A DNA stretch of 64,000 nt from Atrina japonica. Lineage: Eukaryota > Mollusca > Bivalvia > Pterioida > Pinnidae. Made by a program: the position numbers and the translations under genes. Below are positions 1 to 10,649 of this stretch, piece after piece. Each line of letters begins with the position of its first letter. Position 1 is the stretch's first letter. Under the pieces are notes generated by a model. That model did not search any database. It saw only the letters and a list, made by a program, of their open reading frames with translations, and was not told the DNA's origin. The stretch spans positions 831,501 to 895,500 of the forward strand of contig BROG01000047.1 of the NCBI GenBank assembly GCA_030159075.1. Direction: 5' to 3'.

Positions 1-358
1 GAGGCTCTGTATGGGTCAATTCATGATAGGTTCCACTGTAAAGACATATTATAATGGTGAGGCTCTGTATGGGTCAATTCATGATAGGTTCCACTGTAAA
101 GACATGTTATAATGGTGAGGCATGTCTGTGTGCGTCAATTCATGATAGGTTCCACTGTAAAGACATGTTATAATGGTGAGGCTCTGTATGGGTCAATTCA
201 TGATAGGTTCCACTGTAAAGACATGTTATAATGGTGAGGCTCTGTATGGGTCAATTCATGATAGGTTCCACTGTAAAGACATGTTATAATGGGTGAGGCT
301 CTTTATGGGTCAATTCATGATAGGTTCCACTGTAAAGACATGTTATAATGTTATATAA
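1..358. repeat. 58-bp tandem repeat array (about 6 copies), open at left edge
   Basis: Six head-to-tail copies of a 58-bp unit that begins GAGGCTCTGTATGGGTCAAT. Copies differ by a few substitutions; the third reads GAGGCATGTCTGTGTGCGTC. The first base of the window is already inside the array, so it probably extends to the left. No coding frame runs through it. Confidence 0.95.
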
Positions 359-1779
359 CGTTATGCGCGTACTGTTCGTCCCTGTGAGTGCTTTTCACTG
401 TAGCCAAAACGTTTGTTTTGTATTTTTAGCTTGCTGGTTAAGAGCCAAATTGTAAAATATCTATTAAAACAAACAAATATGACTCTTCGTCTCAATCAAC
501 TGAGTGCTTCCTCGGGGCAAAAATATGCAATATCACCCTCTCATGAATGTAATATTTGTATAATGTTAAGGCTCTGAATGGTGTAAACATTCATATTGTT
601 AAAAGAATTTTGCTGGAAAATGGCAAGAACATAGAAATTATTGGGCTTTTTTTTTAAGTCAAAATTTGAAGATTCTGTAGAACTGACATTTTGTTCATGA
701 TATATATTTAGTAGTTATGTATTGTAGGTCTACGACAGTAAATCGCGATACATGTTTACAAACACAACGAGTCTAAATTGAATCATAACAGTGGTGACAA
801 ACTGGTTTTCAGCAACAAAATCAGTAGAGCTACAGTAATACATGGAGTCACAGTTTACCTGTGCATTCCTGTTTTGGAAAATAGACTATTCTTTTGGGTT
901 TTGATAGAACCCAGACGTGCCACTTTACATTTCAACTCTTTTTTGGTTGTGTATTGAGAGTATCACATTTTACTCTATGATATATATATCTACCATCCAG
1001 AAGAACATGTTTCAGCCACTTAAATTCCCAGCAGGGCTATAGCGCTGGAAGAATTTTCTTCGTAGCCAATTTTGCTTATTTCAAATGATTTTTTTTCAGT
1101 TTCATTGAAAATGGATAAATTAAGAGAACATTTCGTAGTCTTAAAGCCAATTCAGGAAAAAAAAAATAACCAATGGATACTACATTGGCTACCCACAGTC
1201 CACAGAGCCAGTCCTATTTAGGCTGATGATATAGAGAAGTTGACCAGTTTAATTTTGGCATTTTGGTATAAATGAATTTTCCCAGGTTTTATCTCACCCT
1301 GTTAAAAACTGGTTGCCACCATACACATACACATGTATGTGTCCAATACAAAACTGCACTCCTTTTTAGAGTTATTCCCCTTTGTTGAATATATTTGTCT
1401 GGGTCACATCTGTTTCATTTCTTCGCCTACACTCAACATATTTGGTGCAGACATACAGGTTGGGTAGTTGGAAGTTCTGTCAATTTGTAAATCTTAGCGA
1501 AATACCCCTGGCAGAGAACTTATTTATTCTTCAAATCAGAATTGTATACTTTGTTGTAAGCATTATAGTACGAGTGTAAACCATGTACCGTTTTGTAAAT
1601 AATCAAGTGTAGTGTTATATATAACTGAACATCATTGTCTGTGAAACACTAATAAAACAAATCAAATGTCAGTCCTCCTATCCAGGGTGTGTTTACTACA
1701 ATAAATCCTGCTTTAGTGACCACCTGTGAATAACAAAGGACATTTTTTGCTGTCCCCAATAGTACCATTTGAGTACAAG
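359..1779. other. AT-rich stretch without recognisable gene
   Basis: Unique-looking AT-rich sequence. Only short random frames are present, and no splice-bounded coding segment, RNA gene or repeat was recognised. Confidence 0.6.
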
Positions 1780-1870
1780 TCAATCTCTATATAAAGACCA
1801 CCTCCCTATAAAGACCACCTCCCTATAATGACCAGTTTTCTAGTGTCCCTAAGGGAGGTCATTATATACA
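1780..1870. repeat. Interspersed repeat with internal duplication and hairpin
   Basis: CTATAAAGACCACCTCCCTA is duplicated in tandem. It is followed by TATAATGACC and later by the complementary AGGGAGGTCATTATATA, so the segment can fold on itself. A related fragment (CTTGTATATAATGACCTCCT) occurs near 56,570, which supports an interspersed family. Confidence 0.6.
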
Positions 1871-2397
1871 ATTTTCACTGTACATGTAGAATACTCTTCT
1901 TTGGCAACTCAAAATCAAGCCGAAAGAGTTACACACTGCAGTACAAAGATTTGCCTCTAGTGTCAAAATTCAAAAAATAACTTTTTGAATATTTAATCCT
2001 GTATTCACGGCATTAACTTATCATGGAGATTGGTTATGAGTATTCATACCAGAGTGGTCTGGTAAAATCTGTGTAATTACCGTTTAAAATCCTGTTAAAA
2101 TTCCACAAGGATCAGCGAGTACACTGATTAAACTAGGATTTAAACTGCCAATCAAACTTATCATAATAACAAACATCTTTGAAATTGTAAAAATAATAAT
2201 ACCATTTGAATGACAATCCAGCTTTATAATCAAATCAATTTCAGACCAAATTTCTGTTACGTATATGGTATATTCGATGTTATTTTCCCTTTCATTGTGT
2301 TCTAGTTTTTCTATCAAACTTATGTGACATTAAGTCGCATGGCTAGATGAGATCACAGAAGAATTGTGTTTGCTTATATGGTAAATTCATTACAAAG

Positions 2398-2600
2398 CAA
2401 GTACAGTGGAAAAGTCTTAAGAGACCACCATTCCTGCCATTAAAATGCAGCCTCTCAAAACAGGTGCTCCCTTAAAAGAGATTTTAATTACTGAGATATT
2501 TAAATGATTTTAAAGACAGGTGGTCTTTCATGATAGTGGTCTGTCAAGACCCCCCACCCCCAGACCAGTCCAAATGTGTCTTTAGGGGTGAATGGGTAAG
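2398..2600. repeat. Mixed repeat fragments including a half MITE-A
   Basis: The first part (AGTCTTAAGAGACCACCATT and, later, ACAGGTGGTCTTTCATGATA) is a diverged inverted pair of the GACCACC type. The last 40 bases, from about 2562, match the 3' half of the TTAA MITE-A family (GACCAGTCCAAATGTGTC then TTTAGGGGTGAATGGGTAAG) with the left half missing. Confidence 0.5.
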
Positions 2601-2915
2601 GGTGAGTTTAAGACTGGATGAATATGTTTTCTGTTGTAAAAAGGCGAAAATAAGCAGGGCGAAAATTTCCAGGTATAAAGTATTGATGACTGACCAATGA
2701 GAGACATGATAACAACTAATGTTTGGTATGTTGTTGACAATAATATTAGATCAAATGTGTTCAAATATTTGATCATGGGATTACTTAGAGAGTCAATACT
2801 TCAATTTGATCTTTCATTTTATCAATGCTATAAATATTTGTTTAGAATGAAATATATATATATTTTAATGTTTGTACAAGTATTGATATGGTAACAGTTA
2901 TACTGAAAATAAAAA

Positions 2916-2920
<5 letters not shown>
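2601..2920. other. AT-rich spacer, nothing recognised
   Basis: Short frames on both strands only, with no motif, splice pair or repeat relationship detected. Confidence 0.5.
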
Positions 2921-2967
<47 letters not shown>

Positions 2968-3290
2968 GAGAGACAGAGAGACAGAGAGAGAATAAGAGAT
3001 GGATCAAAGAGAAAAAAAAATGAGAGATGGGATGAAAGAAAAAAAAATGAGAAAGAGAGGTGAGAGAGAAAAGAAAGATGAGAGATGAGAGATGAGAGAA
3101 AAAGAGAGAAAAAAAAATACAGATGGATGAGATTGTATGAAAAAAACAAAAGAGATGAGAGATGGGATGAAAGAGAAAAAAATGAGAGATGGGGTGAAAG
3201 AAAAACAAAATGTGAATGTGTGATGGTGTGAAAGAGAAACAATTACAGGGAGAGATTGTATGAAAGAAACAAAATGAGAGAGACGGGGCA
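2921..3290. repeat. Purine-rich (GA)n-derived low-complexity tract
   Basis: A 50-base (GA)n core at 2921 decays into about 330 bases of GAGAGATGRGATGAAAGA-like purine sequence with interspersed poly-A. The pyrimidine strand gives several overlapping Ser/Phe/His-rich reading frames. These are low-complexity artefacts and not genes. Confidence 0.9.
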
Positions 3291-4036
3291 CCAAACCCAA
3301 GATATCTGTAAACTATTAGTGTTACTTTCCTTTCCATCAGACAAAGCATAAGGCAGTAAATCTGAGTCTAAGAAAGCTTGAAATGTCACAACAACTACAT
3401 CATTACTTCCATCTCAAACATTATCTTTTTGCTTACCAAGAATATCAATTCATTAAGTCACTGTGATGATAACAAACAATTGCATCAGCAATTACTCTCT
3501 TACTGTGAAATATCAGAATCTGGTTTTTCTCAGTCATTTTAGTCCTCTTTCAACAGTGTTTCTGCATCAATTCATATGAATATATAATGCTTTCAGCTAC
3601 AGACACTTGACAAACAAATGTACTCAAATGATATTTACGTAAGGAACCAAATGAACAATTAGATTTCAGAGGCCTCTATGACCAAATGCTTCATGCATCA
3701 TCTGATGGACCATGGTGTACCTTTTTTCCGGTCACCATAGATTGAGTATGGGATGATTTCTTTTTGTTTTGTCTGCAAAGAATATGACCTGGTTATAGAC
3801 ATTTTCCTAGTTGTTCCATTCCATTCAGTTTTGTTGGAATAGTTTATACTCAGATCATGTGACATAGACAGAAATGTGACTAAGGTCACCTCCAGTTTCG
3901 TAATATTGACATTGACAACATTCAATGATATCTGGGTTCAGTTCAAAAGTTAGGGAAACAGTTTATCTAAATTTTCTTTCCTGTAAAGATGACAATTATC
4001 ATATCCATATTCCTGGTCATCAATATGATAAATTGT
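3291..4036. other. Spacer, nothing recognised
   Basis: AT-rich sequence with no support for coding potential, RNA genes or repeats. Confidence 0.5.
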
Positions 4037-4252
4037 TTAACGCATTCAACCCCTGAAGTCACATTTGGACCTGTCCACTTCAACGAATGGTTAAGTCCAC
4101 TGTCAGAAATCAGGGGTGTATGATATAGAATCAAAATTTTATAATAATTTTACATGCAACATGAACCTGTTCACTCCTGAATTATGACAGTAGACCATAC
4201 TATTTCTTGATCTGGGTGAGTCTAAATGTGACCACAGGGCTTGATGAGTTAA
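4037..4252 (+). mobile_element. MITE-B, TTAA-flanked non-autonomous DNA element (copy 1)
   Basis: A 216-bp element bounded by TTAA at both ends. The left end reads TTAACGCATTCAACCCCTGA and the right end CAGGGCTTGATGAGTTAA, which are imperfect inverted repeats. It aligns along its whole length, in reverse orientation, with 53,393-53,603; shared internal blocks include AGTCCACTGTCAGAA and CTGGGTGAGTCTAAATGTGA. TTAA target sites with CCC/GGG-type ends are the hallmark of the piggyBac superfamily; that assignment is an inference. Confidence 0.75.
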
Positions 4253-4296
4253 GCAGAAATTATATAGCCCACTTTTTTCATCATGACAAACCATGA

Positions 4297-4387
4297 TTAA
4301 CTCATCAGCCCCTGAAAAACAATGGACTCATCTGTATATCAATGACTTAGACCAGTCTAACTGTGTCTTTAGGGGAGAATGAGTTAA
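4297..4387 (+). mobile_element. MITE-A, about 90-bp TTAA-flanked element
   Basis: TTAACTCATCAGCCCCTGAA at the left and AGGGGAGAATGAGTTAA at the right form inverted ends around a conserved core (AACAATGGACT, then GACTTAGACCAGTCTAA). This is one of the more complete copies of a family found at least nine times in the window. Confidence 0.75.
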
Positions 4388-4517
4388 ATCAAACAAAATG
4401 AAAGGGGTCTATTGACAAAGGTTCCTAAGTACAGACATATGTTGTTGACTTGTACTAAAGCACTAAGTGTGTGTGAAATTGTGAGGTACCATTCCTCCCA
4501 TTTGAATTTGGAATACT

Positions 4518-4736
4518 GTTTTACAATGACCGCCACACTCAACAATTTTCCAGCTATAAAGTGGCAGCCAGTTTTCAATGGTGGAGGAGAGAACCTATTA
4601 CAATATACCCAGGAAGAGACCACCAGTCTTCCCCAAGTAAACTGGCAGGTAAAGGGCTCCAACCTGCGCTGACCAGAAGTGAGAAACTTCAGGATTTAAA
4701 GTGAAATGCTCTAACCACTCAGCCATGGAGGCTCTG
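4518..4736 (-). mobile_element. SINE-1 (tRNA-derived), near full length
   Basis: Read on the minus strand it starts with a tRNA-like head: an A-box-like GGCTGAGTGGTTAGAG at 4710-4728, followed by a diverged B-box region. The body matches the copies at 8458 and 13481 (AGTTTACTTGGGGAAGAC, the CTCCTCCACCATTG block, and the 3' end TTGTTGAGTGTGGCGGTCAT). Body similarity in three places plus the tRNA-like head supports a Pol III-transcribed SINE. Confidence 0.75.
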
Positions 4737-5717
4737 ACCACCTATTTGACATGGACTCTTAATATTCATATTCTTATTAAGTCTTGTATCTGACAGACCC
4801 AATAATATCTATTGACAAACACACAAGAAGAGAAATGATATGATCCAATCATTGTACTAAAAGTAATTGAAAATATTGAGTAATCAAATATCACACAGCT
4901 CACCTAACAGCAACCTTTTTTACAACCAACCCCTCCAACATGTCCAATTAAATTGACCTCAACCAATCAAAACAATGACAACATTGATAATAGACAAAGT
5001 CCAAAACAGGGTCATTTTTTTGCAAAAAATATAATAATGATAATTGTTGTCATAAGAGCAGAGAAATTATGTCAATCTAAGCTCAATAAATATTATCCAT
5101 ATGTGGACAATCTGGGAAAAAAAGTCATTGAGGTGAGCAAAAAAGAAAAGTTTCAATTATCACATAAATTACCTGTACTCACTCGATGTCCTGAACCCAC
5201 TAATTCCTGCCAAGGTGTTTTTATGCATAAATTTGGTTTCTGAGTCATCTGTGTTTGACAAAATAACATGTAATCGTTTAAGTCTTTGTTGTGATAATGA
5301 CATCACTCTGTATTTACATCAAGTTAAATTATACCTTTCACCTGAGTGGCCATCAAGGTGCAACAAATGTGTCAAACACCCTTGAAAAAAGGAAATATAA
5401 AAGCATCCAGCGGTTGCATCTGCACACCTCCCCTTAATTCAATTAAAGGATCTGATTTACTAGATGTTGAATGGCATTTTCACAAAACCCTACTGAACTT
5501 TTCAATGTTTAACCAAGATTTTTCTAAAACATGGCCTCACAAGAGTCACATTCCTTTGGTGAAATTAGTACAAAAGTACACTGCAACTGTTGAAAGTATT
5601 TTTTTAATGTGTGTGTACCGTATCTACCAGGGTATTGTGTCGCAAACAAACTTGTGTTAATCCAAGTTCTATTTACAATCTGTACAAGCACGGTAAGGTG
5701 AAAAAAGTGAGGAAACC
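4737..5717. other. Spacer, nothing recognised
   Basis: Contains short frames on both strands with no recognisable domain, codon bias or splice context. Confidence 0.5.
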
Positions 5718-5877
5718 GAGGCCCTGTGTCACAGTAGTTAATAGGCACATTTAAGAACCCTCACTGCTCAATGGCCGTAAATTCCGAGCATAGGCCAAAC
5801 TTTGAAACATCTCCATATGAGTGAAAGATTCTTGAGTGGGACATTAAATTAACAACAATACAACCAACCAACCACAA
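5718..5877 (+). mobile_element. SINE-2, 5'-truncated copy
   Basis: Matches the 3' two thirds of the full-length copy at 42,546: GAACCCTCACTGCTCAATGG, then CCGAGCATAGGCCAAA, then GAGTGAAAGATTCTTGAGTG, then GACATTAAA and an A-rich CAACAATAC tail. The tRNA-like head is missing, as expected for incomplete reverse transcription. The segment corresponding to TTTCACCGGCATTTGGTGATG is deleted. Confidence 0.75.
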
Positions 5878-6222
5878 AAGTGAGGAAAGTTATCATTTTT
5901 CTCTATATATTTCATATTAAACCACAAATTTTCAAAATAATATTATAAAGTCATTTCTTATTCAATTCCAGTACAATTTTCACCATTAATGTTTTGAGGT
6001 TTCTGTTTTTGCTTTGTTATGAACATCCATTGTTTTATTTTATAGTACTGATAGGTATTGTGGGATACAGAGTTTTTTAAATTTCTCTTTTCAATACGCA
6101 TAAATAGGGAATTGTGACATAAATAATTAAATTTTCTGTTAAAATTGTTAAATTTTGAAAACAGAAGATTTTAACATTAATAGCAAATATATAATGAAAG
6201 TATTAGATATTTTGAGTCCATG

Positions 6223-6223
6223 G

Positions 6224-6251
<28 letters not shown>
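6223..6251. repeat. (CT)n microsatellite
   Basis: About 14 uninterrupted CT dinucleotides. Confidence 0.95.
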
Positions 6252-6254
<3 letters not shown>

Positions 6255-7584
6255 CAATAATTCCATGTACATTTTAAAAACTGCCTGCTGTACATATACA
6301 AGGATTGATACACAGCATTATGTTTTAGGAAAAAAAAATTTAAAAAGGGGAAAGTATTAAATGCAGCTGAGCCATTGCCATTTAAACTGTACTTTTAATG
6401 GTTTCAATGGGCTGTAATTGCACTGAATTCAAATTTATACAATCATGATCATAATAAAATTGGGTGAAAATCGCTCATTTTTACAATCGCATTGTGAAGA
6501 TCAAAGTCGCTATGAACATTCTCACAAGCAATTTAGCATTTCTATGTGTAGTCATCTTTTATATGTGTAGCCATCGTATAGAGCCATGGCCAGATTTACA
6601 GATGCCCCCAGTGAAACCAAAAAGAATCCATACCATAATCACTACCTGCCTTCTTCATTTCAATGTTAACTGCCTAATCTGTATGTGTATATAGAATGAC
6701 CAGAGGGTGACATTCAAATTTGTGCTTCTACTTGATTTTACAAGATTTTTAGGGAGATAAAAAGATATCTGGATGATTTTGAGGGTCAAATGACAAATTA
6801 TAGCTTCTTAATTCTGACAGTTGTCTTAGATGCTTATACGATATGTCAACCAAACTCAAACATGAAATATAACACTAGTTTTTCGTTCTTCTTGATCAGT
6901 TCAATGTTTTGCCTGCAGGGCATTTATAATGAAAATACAGGTTTATGAGTAAGGCCTTGTAAATAAAGTGTCTAATGCCATTTACTTATAGAAAGATGAG
7001 TGATTTTATTTACTAGAGATGTACATGTATACTGGTAACAACCAACTACATTATCTCATAAAATATAGGGTTCACTTGTTGTTTTCAATGGTAAAACATT
7101 ATTGTTTCAATACATGCCAACAAGAAATGATAAGTTATGGGTCAGGCTTATGAAGATTTGATCTTTTGACAGTAGATTGATTTATTTTTTAATGTTATTC
7201 TTTTCTTTATCAATACACATCTGTTTATGATGTTGACTGGGTTTTTATTTCTGTTTTATAAACAATTTTGTCTCTGGCGTTTTAAAATGATTTCAACAGC
7301 TGGGAAGACCGCAACCTTATCAAGTAAAGATATAAGATAGATCTCCAGTTGAAATTTCTTTACCTGCGATGTGGTCAAAAGTTGAAATGTCATGGGGCAT
7401 GTAAGATCGTGGATGGAACAAACAGAAAACCTGAGTTTCTTTAATATCTATTCAATGTGAGACTGATATAGTTCTGTGGAACTGTAATTATATTAAATTT
7501 CCTTCAATTTTTTTCATTTTAATAGAATAGGTCAAATGGGCCTAATCCATGAACTGAGTCCATGCCCTATCTTCAGAGCCCATG

Positions 7585-7872
7585 AGAAGGTCTGACAAGG
7601 CTAATGACACAGGGCCTGACAAGAATCATGACAAAGTCTGACAGAAGTCATGACACAGGACCTGACAGAGTCTGACAAAGGTCATACCACAGGGAATAAC
7701 AAGGATCATGACACAGTCTGACAGAGGTCATGACACAGGACCGTAGGTTTGACATGAATCATGACACAGGGCCTGACAGATGTCATGACACAGTTGGACA
7801 GAGGTCATGACACAGGTCCTGGGGTCTGACAGAGGTCATGACACAGGACCTGACAAGGTTTGACACGTTGCC
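7585..7872. repeat. Irregular tandem repeat, TCATGACACAGGGCCTGACA type
   Basis: About ten variably spaced copies of ATGACACAGG(G/A)CCTGACA separated by GAGGTC/GAATC blocks. Spacing varies from about 20 to 45 bases, so this is a degenerate minisatellite. It ends at GTTTGACACGTTGCCATGAA. Confidence 0.8.
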
Positions 7873-8457
7873 ATGAAATTTCCGCTTTTTGCTATTCTTA
7901 CCTTAGCAAGATTAAAGAGAAATGAACTGGCACATATAGGTATAGGGATCCTTGTCAATATATATATATATAAATCTCTTTTTCTGCCCTGTTGTTTAAA
8001 AATAAAATGAGACAAAAAGTCAGTGGTTGAAAATATAGATCAGAATTTTATGGGAAAAAGCTTGAAGTGTAGACGACTTTTATTTCCTTTATCGACCTTT
8101 CAAGAAAAAAAAACTATGTAGTTTATATTTCATTAAAGTCTATTTTGTATCGTTTTTACCCGATATTCTTACATGTTAGTGTTGTAACAAACACCCTTGT
8201 TACAGAAATCATGATTGTTAAAAAGAGATGGATTCACCTGTCAACATGATACCTGAAATAAATTAGCTTTCAAAAATCAACAGAAAACAACTTCTCCCAT
8301 TACTATAACAACAAGTATAATCAATTTCCGCTGTCACAGTCTTTTAATTCCATTCTACTTAATATTCTTGATCATTACGGTTATAGCTTGTTTTCCCCAT
8401 ATTTCAACAATTCATAACAACAGGTATGATTTAAACTCAAAGATATTCTTTTGTTAC

Positions 8458-8740
8458 TGGCCTCCATGGCCAAATGGTTAGAGCATCAAGCTTTGAACCA
8501 GAAAGTCTATCACTTCTGGTCAGCACAGGTTCGAGCCCCACTGGAACCTAAGCTGATTTTTGCGAGAAAGATTGCCAGTTTACTTGCGGAATGCCGGTGT
8601 TGTCTTCCCAGGTACAATGTACAGGTAACGGGGTTCTCTCCTCCGCCATTATAAACTGGCTGACACCATACAACTGAAAAATTGTTGAGTTTGGCGTAAA
8701 ACTAAAATCAAAATCAATTCAAATCAAATCCAAATGTTGC
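8458..8740 (+). mobile_element. SINE-1 (tRNA-derived), full length
   Basis: The head has Pol III promoter boxes: A box TGGCCAAATGGTTAGAGCA near 8467 and B box GGTTCGAGCCC at 8528-8538, at tRNA-like spacing. The body follows (GATTGCCAGTTTACTTGC, GGGTTCTCTCCTCCGCCA, TTGTTGAGTTTGGCGTAAAA). The 3' tail is an irregular AAATC repeat (AATCAAAATCAATTC). This is the best reference copy of the family in the window. The reading frame through it is incidental. Confidence 0.85.
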
Positions 8741-8839
8741 AAAAATGAATGAACTGTCTTGGATATAGATTTTTGTGTTTTTCCTTTCCTTTTTATAAAA
8801 TTCTTCAATATATAATGGGAGCCATTGGAAAGCTATAGT

Positions 8840-8937
8840 TACAATGGGGGTCTTTATGGCCGAGTGGTTACAATGGGGGTCTTTTATATAATGGCCGAGT
8901 GGTTACAATGGGGGTCTTTTATGGCCGAGTGGTTAAA
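8840..8937 (+). repeat. Triplicated tRNA A-box-like segment
   Basis: Three tandem copies of ACAATGGGGGTCTTTTATGG followed by CCGAGTGGTTA. Each contains the tRNA-Ser/Leu-like A box TGGCCGAGTGGTTA. The first two units break off after the A box and restart; the third runs on into GTTAAAGTATAATAAAG. A SINE-1 B-box-like fragment (GGGTTCAAGCTTC) lies near 9175. Confidence 0.7.
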
Positions 8938-9164
8938 GTATAATAAAGTACAATGGATATTCGAAACTCAAAGTTCATTAGAATACAACAAATTGGATAT
9001 ATATAACAACAGTCTCAACAAGAAGAAAAAATTGCGAATCCCAAACGAGATGGGACCAGGTGTCCCGAAGGAGTCAGTGTCCCCTATTAGCATGCCAAAC
9101 ACATGCAAATGTTCCATGAAAACCTCTAGTGAAAGTGCTGTGTTTTATACCGTTTCTCCCAGCT

Positions 9165-9235
9165 GTCCGGTGAGGGTTCAAGCTTCGTATAAACCTGGGC
9201 TGATTTTGTGGGACAGTTCACAAGTCGATTCTTTA
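9165..9235 (+). mobile_element. SINE-1 fragment
   Basis: GTGAGGGTTCAAGC, AAACCTGGGCTGATTTTGTG and GACAGTTCACAAG match the B-box-to-body junction of SINE-1 (GAACCTAAGCTGATTTTTGCG in the 8458 copy). The rest is missing. Confidence 0.5.
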
Positions 9236-9394
9236 AAATAGTGGCAACATATGCCCTCACAAGTTACTAAGTTTATATTTGAATGAAATTTGCATTATAA
9301 TTAATACATGTAAACACTTATTCTGAAACATAATTATACATGTATATACCAGTAATTACAGTGAAATGATAGATTCATTCTCATGTCATAGATT

Positions 9395-9485
9395 TTAACC
9401 CACCAACCCATGAAAAACAATGGATTCTACATTAAATCAATGACTAAGACCAGTCCAAATGTGTCTTTAGGGGTATAGGGGATAA
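9395..9485 (+). mobile_element. MITE-A copy
   Basis: TTAACCCACCAACCCATGAA at the left, core AACAATGGATTC and GACTAAGACCAGTCCAAA, and a right end TTTAGGGGTATAGGGGATAA in which the terminal TTAA has mutated to ATAA. Confidence 0.7.
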
Positions 9486-10500
9486 TCACAGCAACGAAAC
9501 TCTTTGTTTGTGGTTATACTGAATTCTAGGACTTCAGTACATCATGTTATGAGCCAATATCAGGTCCATTGGAACAGAATTCATATTTGGGGGGAGCGGG
9601 CTGAAAAGGACAGTACATGTACATGTATTTTATTGACTTATTGCAGACAACAAGACACTATTTGTGTGGAACTGCCAAATTATTGGGAAATTGGTGGGGG
9701 GCTACACATAGAGACTAGTTTACAAGCATTTTGATTTTTTATATATTTAGAATTACTGGGTTTCAAAGACAGAATTCAAATCAACAACGTCCAGTAAACA
9801 AGCATACAATTTTGTAACACAATGCCTATGCCAGTGTCCCTTGTGGAGTATAGTAATCTAATACATGTACTTCAGAATTTAGATTTCACACTGAAAGTTC
9901 ATAGACTATAATACATGTAAATGCCAGTCAACAACCTTTTTGTGGATTTTCTTACAAATGCAAACACTAGGAGGTCAATATCATTTAGAAGCAAAAGACA
10001 TGCACAGACATTTACCAGCACAATAACGGGATATAAGTTGCTAGTGGAACCTTAATCCACACTAACACAGAGTAGGTAAAATATGTATATCTCCTGTGAC
10101 TACATTGGTATAAATGTGATTTTTGCCCCCGACATAGTGCCGATGAGGGGCATATTGTTGTTAATCTGTCATTCTAGCTGTCTGTCTGTCCACAATTTTA
10201 ATCCTTCTTAAAAAAAAAAAAAAACTTTTAAACCCAACAAGTCTTCAGTCTTTGTTAGTTTGTATTTGACAAAATCAATTATAAACCAGGATAAACTGAT
10301 TTATTATTTTCAAGGAAGGCTGGATTTCAATATATCTTGATATATGTTCAAAAGTGAATAAAAATCTGAATGGAAATTAAGTTGATTGAGAATCTACATC
10401 AGGATTAATTGGCTAGAAACCCCAAAAGTTGACTGGACATTCCTGTGTGGCCATATTTGGGGGCATCTTCGTTTAACTAATACATCTTGCTCAATATAAG
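9486..10500. other. Spacer with a short interspersed-repeat fragment
   Basis: Near 10,125-10,215 the stretch TTTTTGCCCCCGACATAGTG and GATGAGGGGCATATTG looks like a fragment of a dispersed repeat, judged on sequence character alone. Otherwise nothing is recognised. Confidence 0.4.
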
Positions 10501-10649
10501 AGGAGCCACCATCAACAACTGGTAAGAGCATTGCTTTTTAACCTATGAAGTCTCTCACCTCTAGTCAGGGACCGGTTCAAGTCCCTCTGAACTAAGCTGA
10601 TTTTGTGAAAAAGTTTGCTAGTTTACTGAAGGGCGGTGGTCTTACATAG
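10501..10649 (+). mobile_element. SINE-1 copy, 3' end replaced by satellite
   Basis: The A-box region is degenerate (ACAACTGGTAAGAGCAT) and the B box is GGTTCAAGTCCC. The body reads GCTGATTTTGTGAAAAAGTT, then TGCTAGTTTACTGAAGGG, then CGGTGGTCTTACA. Homology stops where the 45-bp satellite begins. Confidence 0.7.

Larger units (their letters stand above)
5878..8457. other. AT-rich spacer with one CT microsatellite and GACACAG repeats
   Basis: Holds a (CT)n run at 6223-6251 and an irregular tandem repeat at about 7585-7870, listed separately. No coding exon was recognised. Confidence 0.5.

Noticed and set aside
2828..3349. Overlapping minus-strand frames of 98-173 codons rich in Ser, Phe, His and Leu
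   Set aside because: They read the pyrimidine strand of a GA-rich low-complexity tract and have no independent coding signal.
8458..8540. A genuine tRNA gene
   Set aside because: A and B boxes are present, but the cloverleaf does not close and the SINE body follows without a terminator. The same head-body unit is dispersed.
8451..8654. 67-codon frame as a small protein
   Set aside because: Entirely within SINE-1; tRNA-like head and tail explain it.
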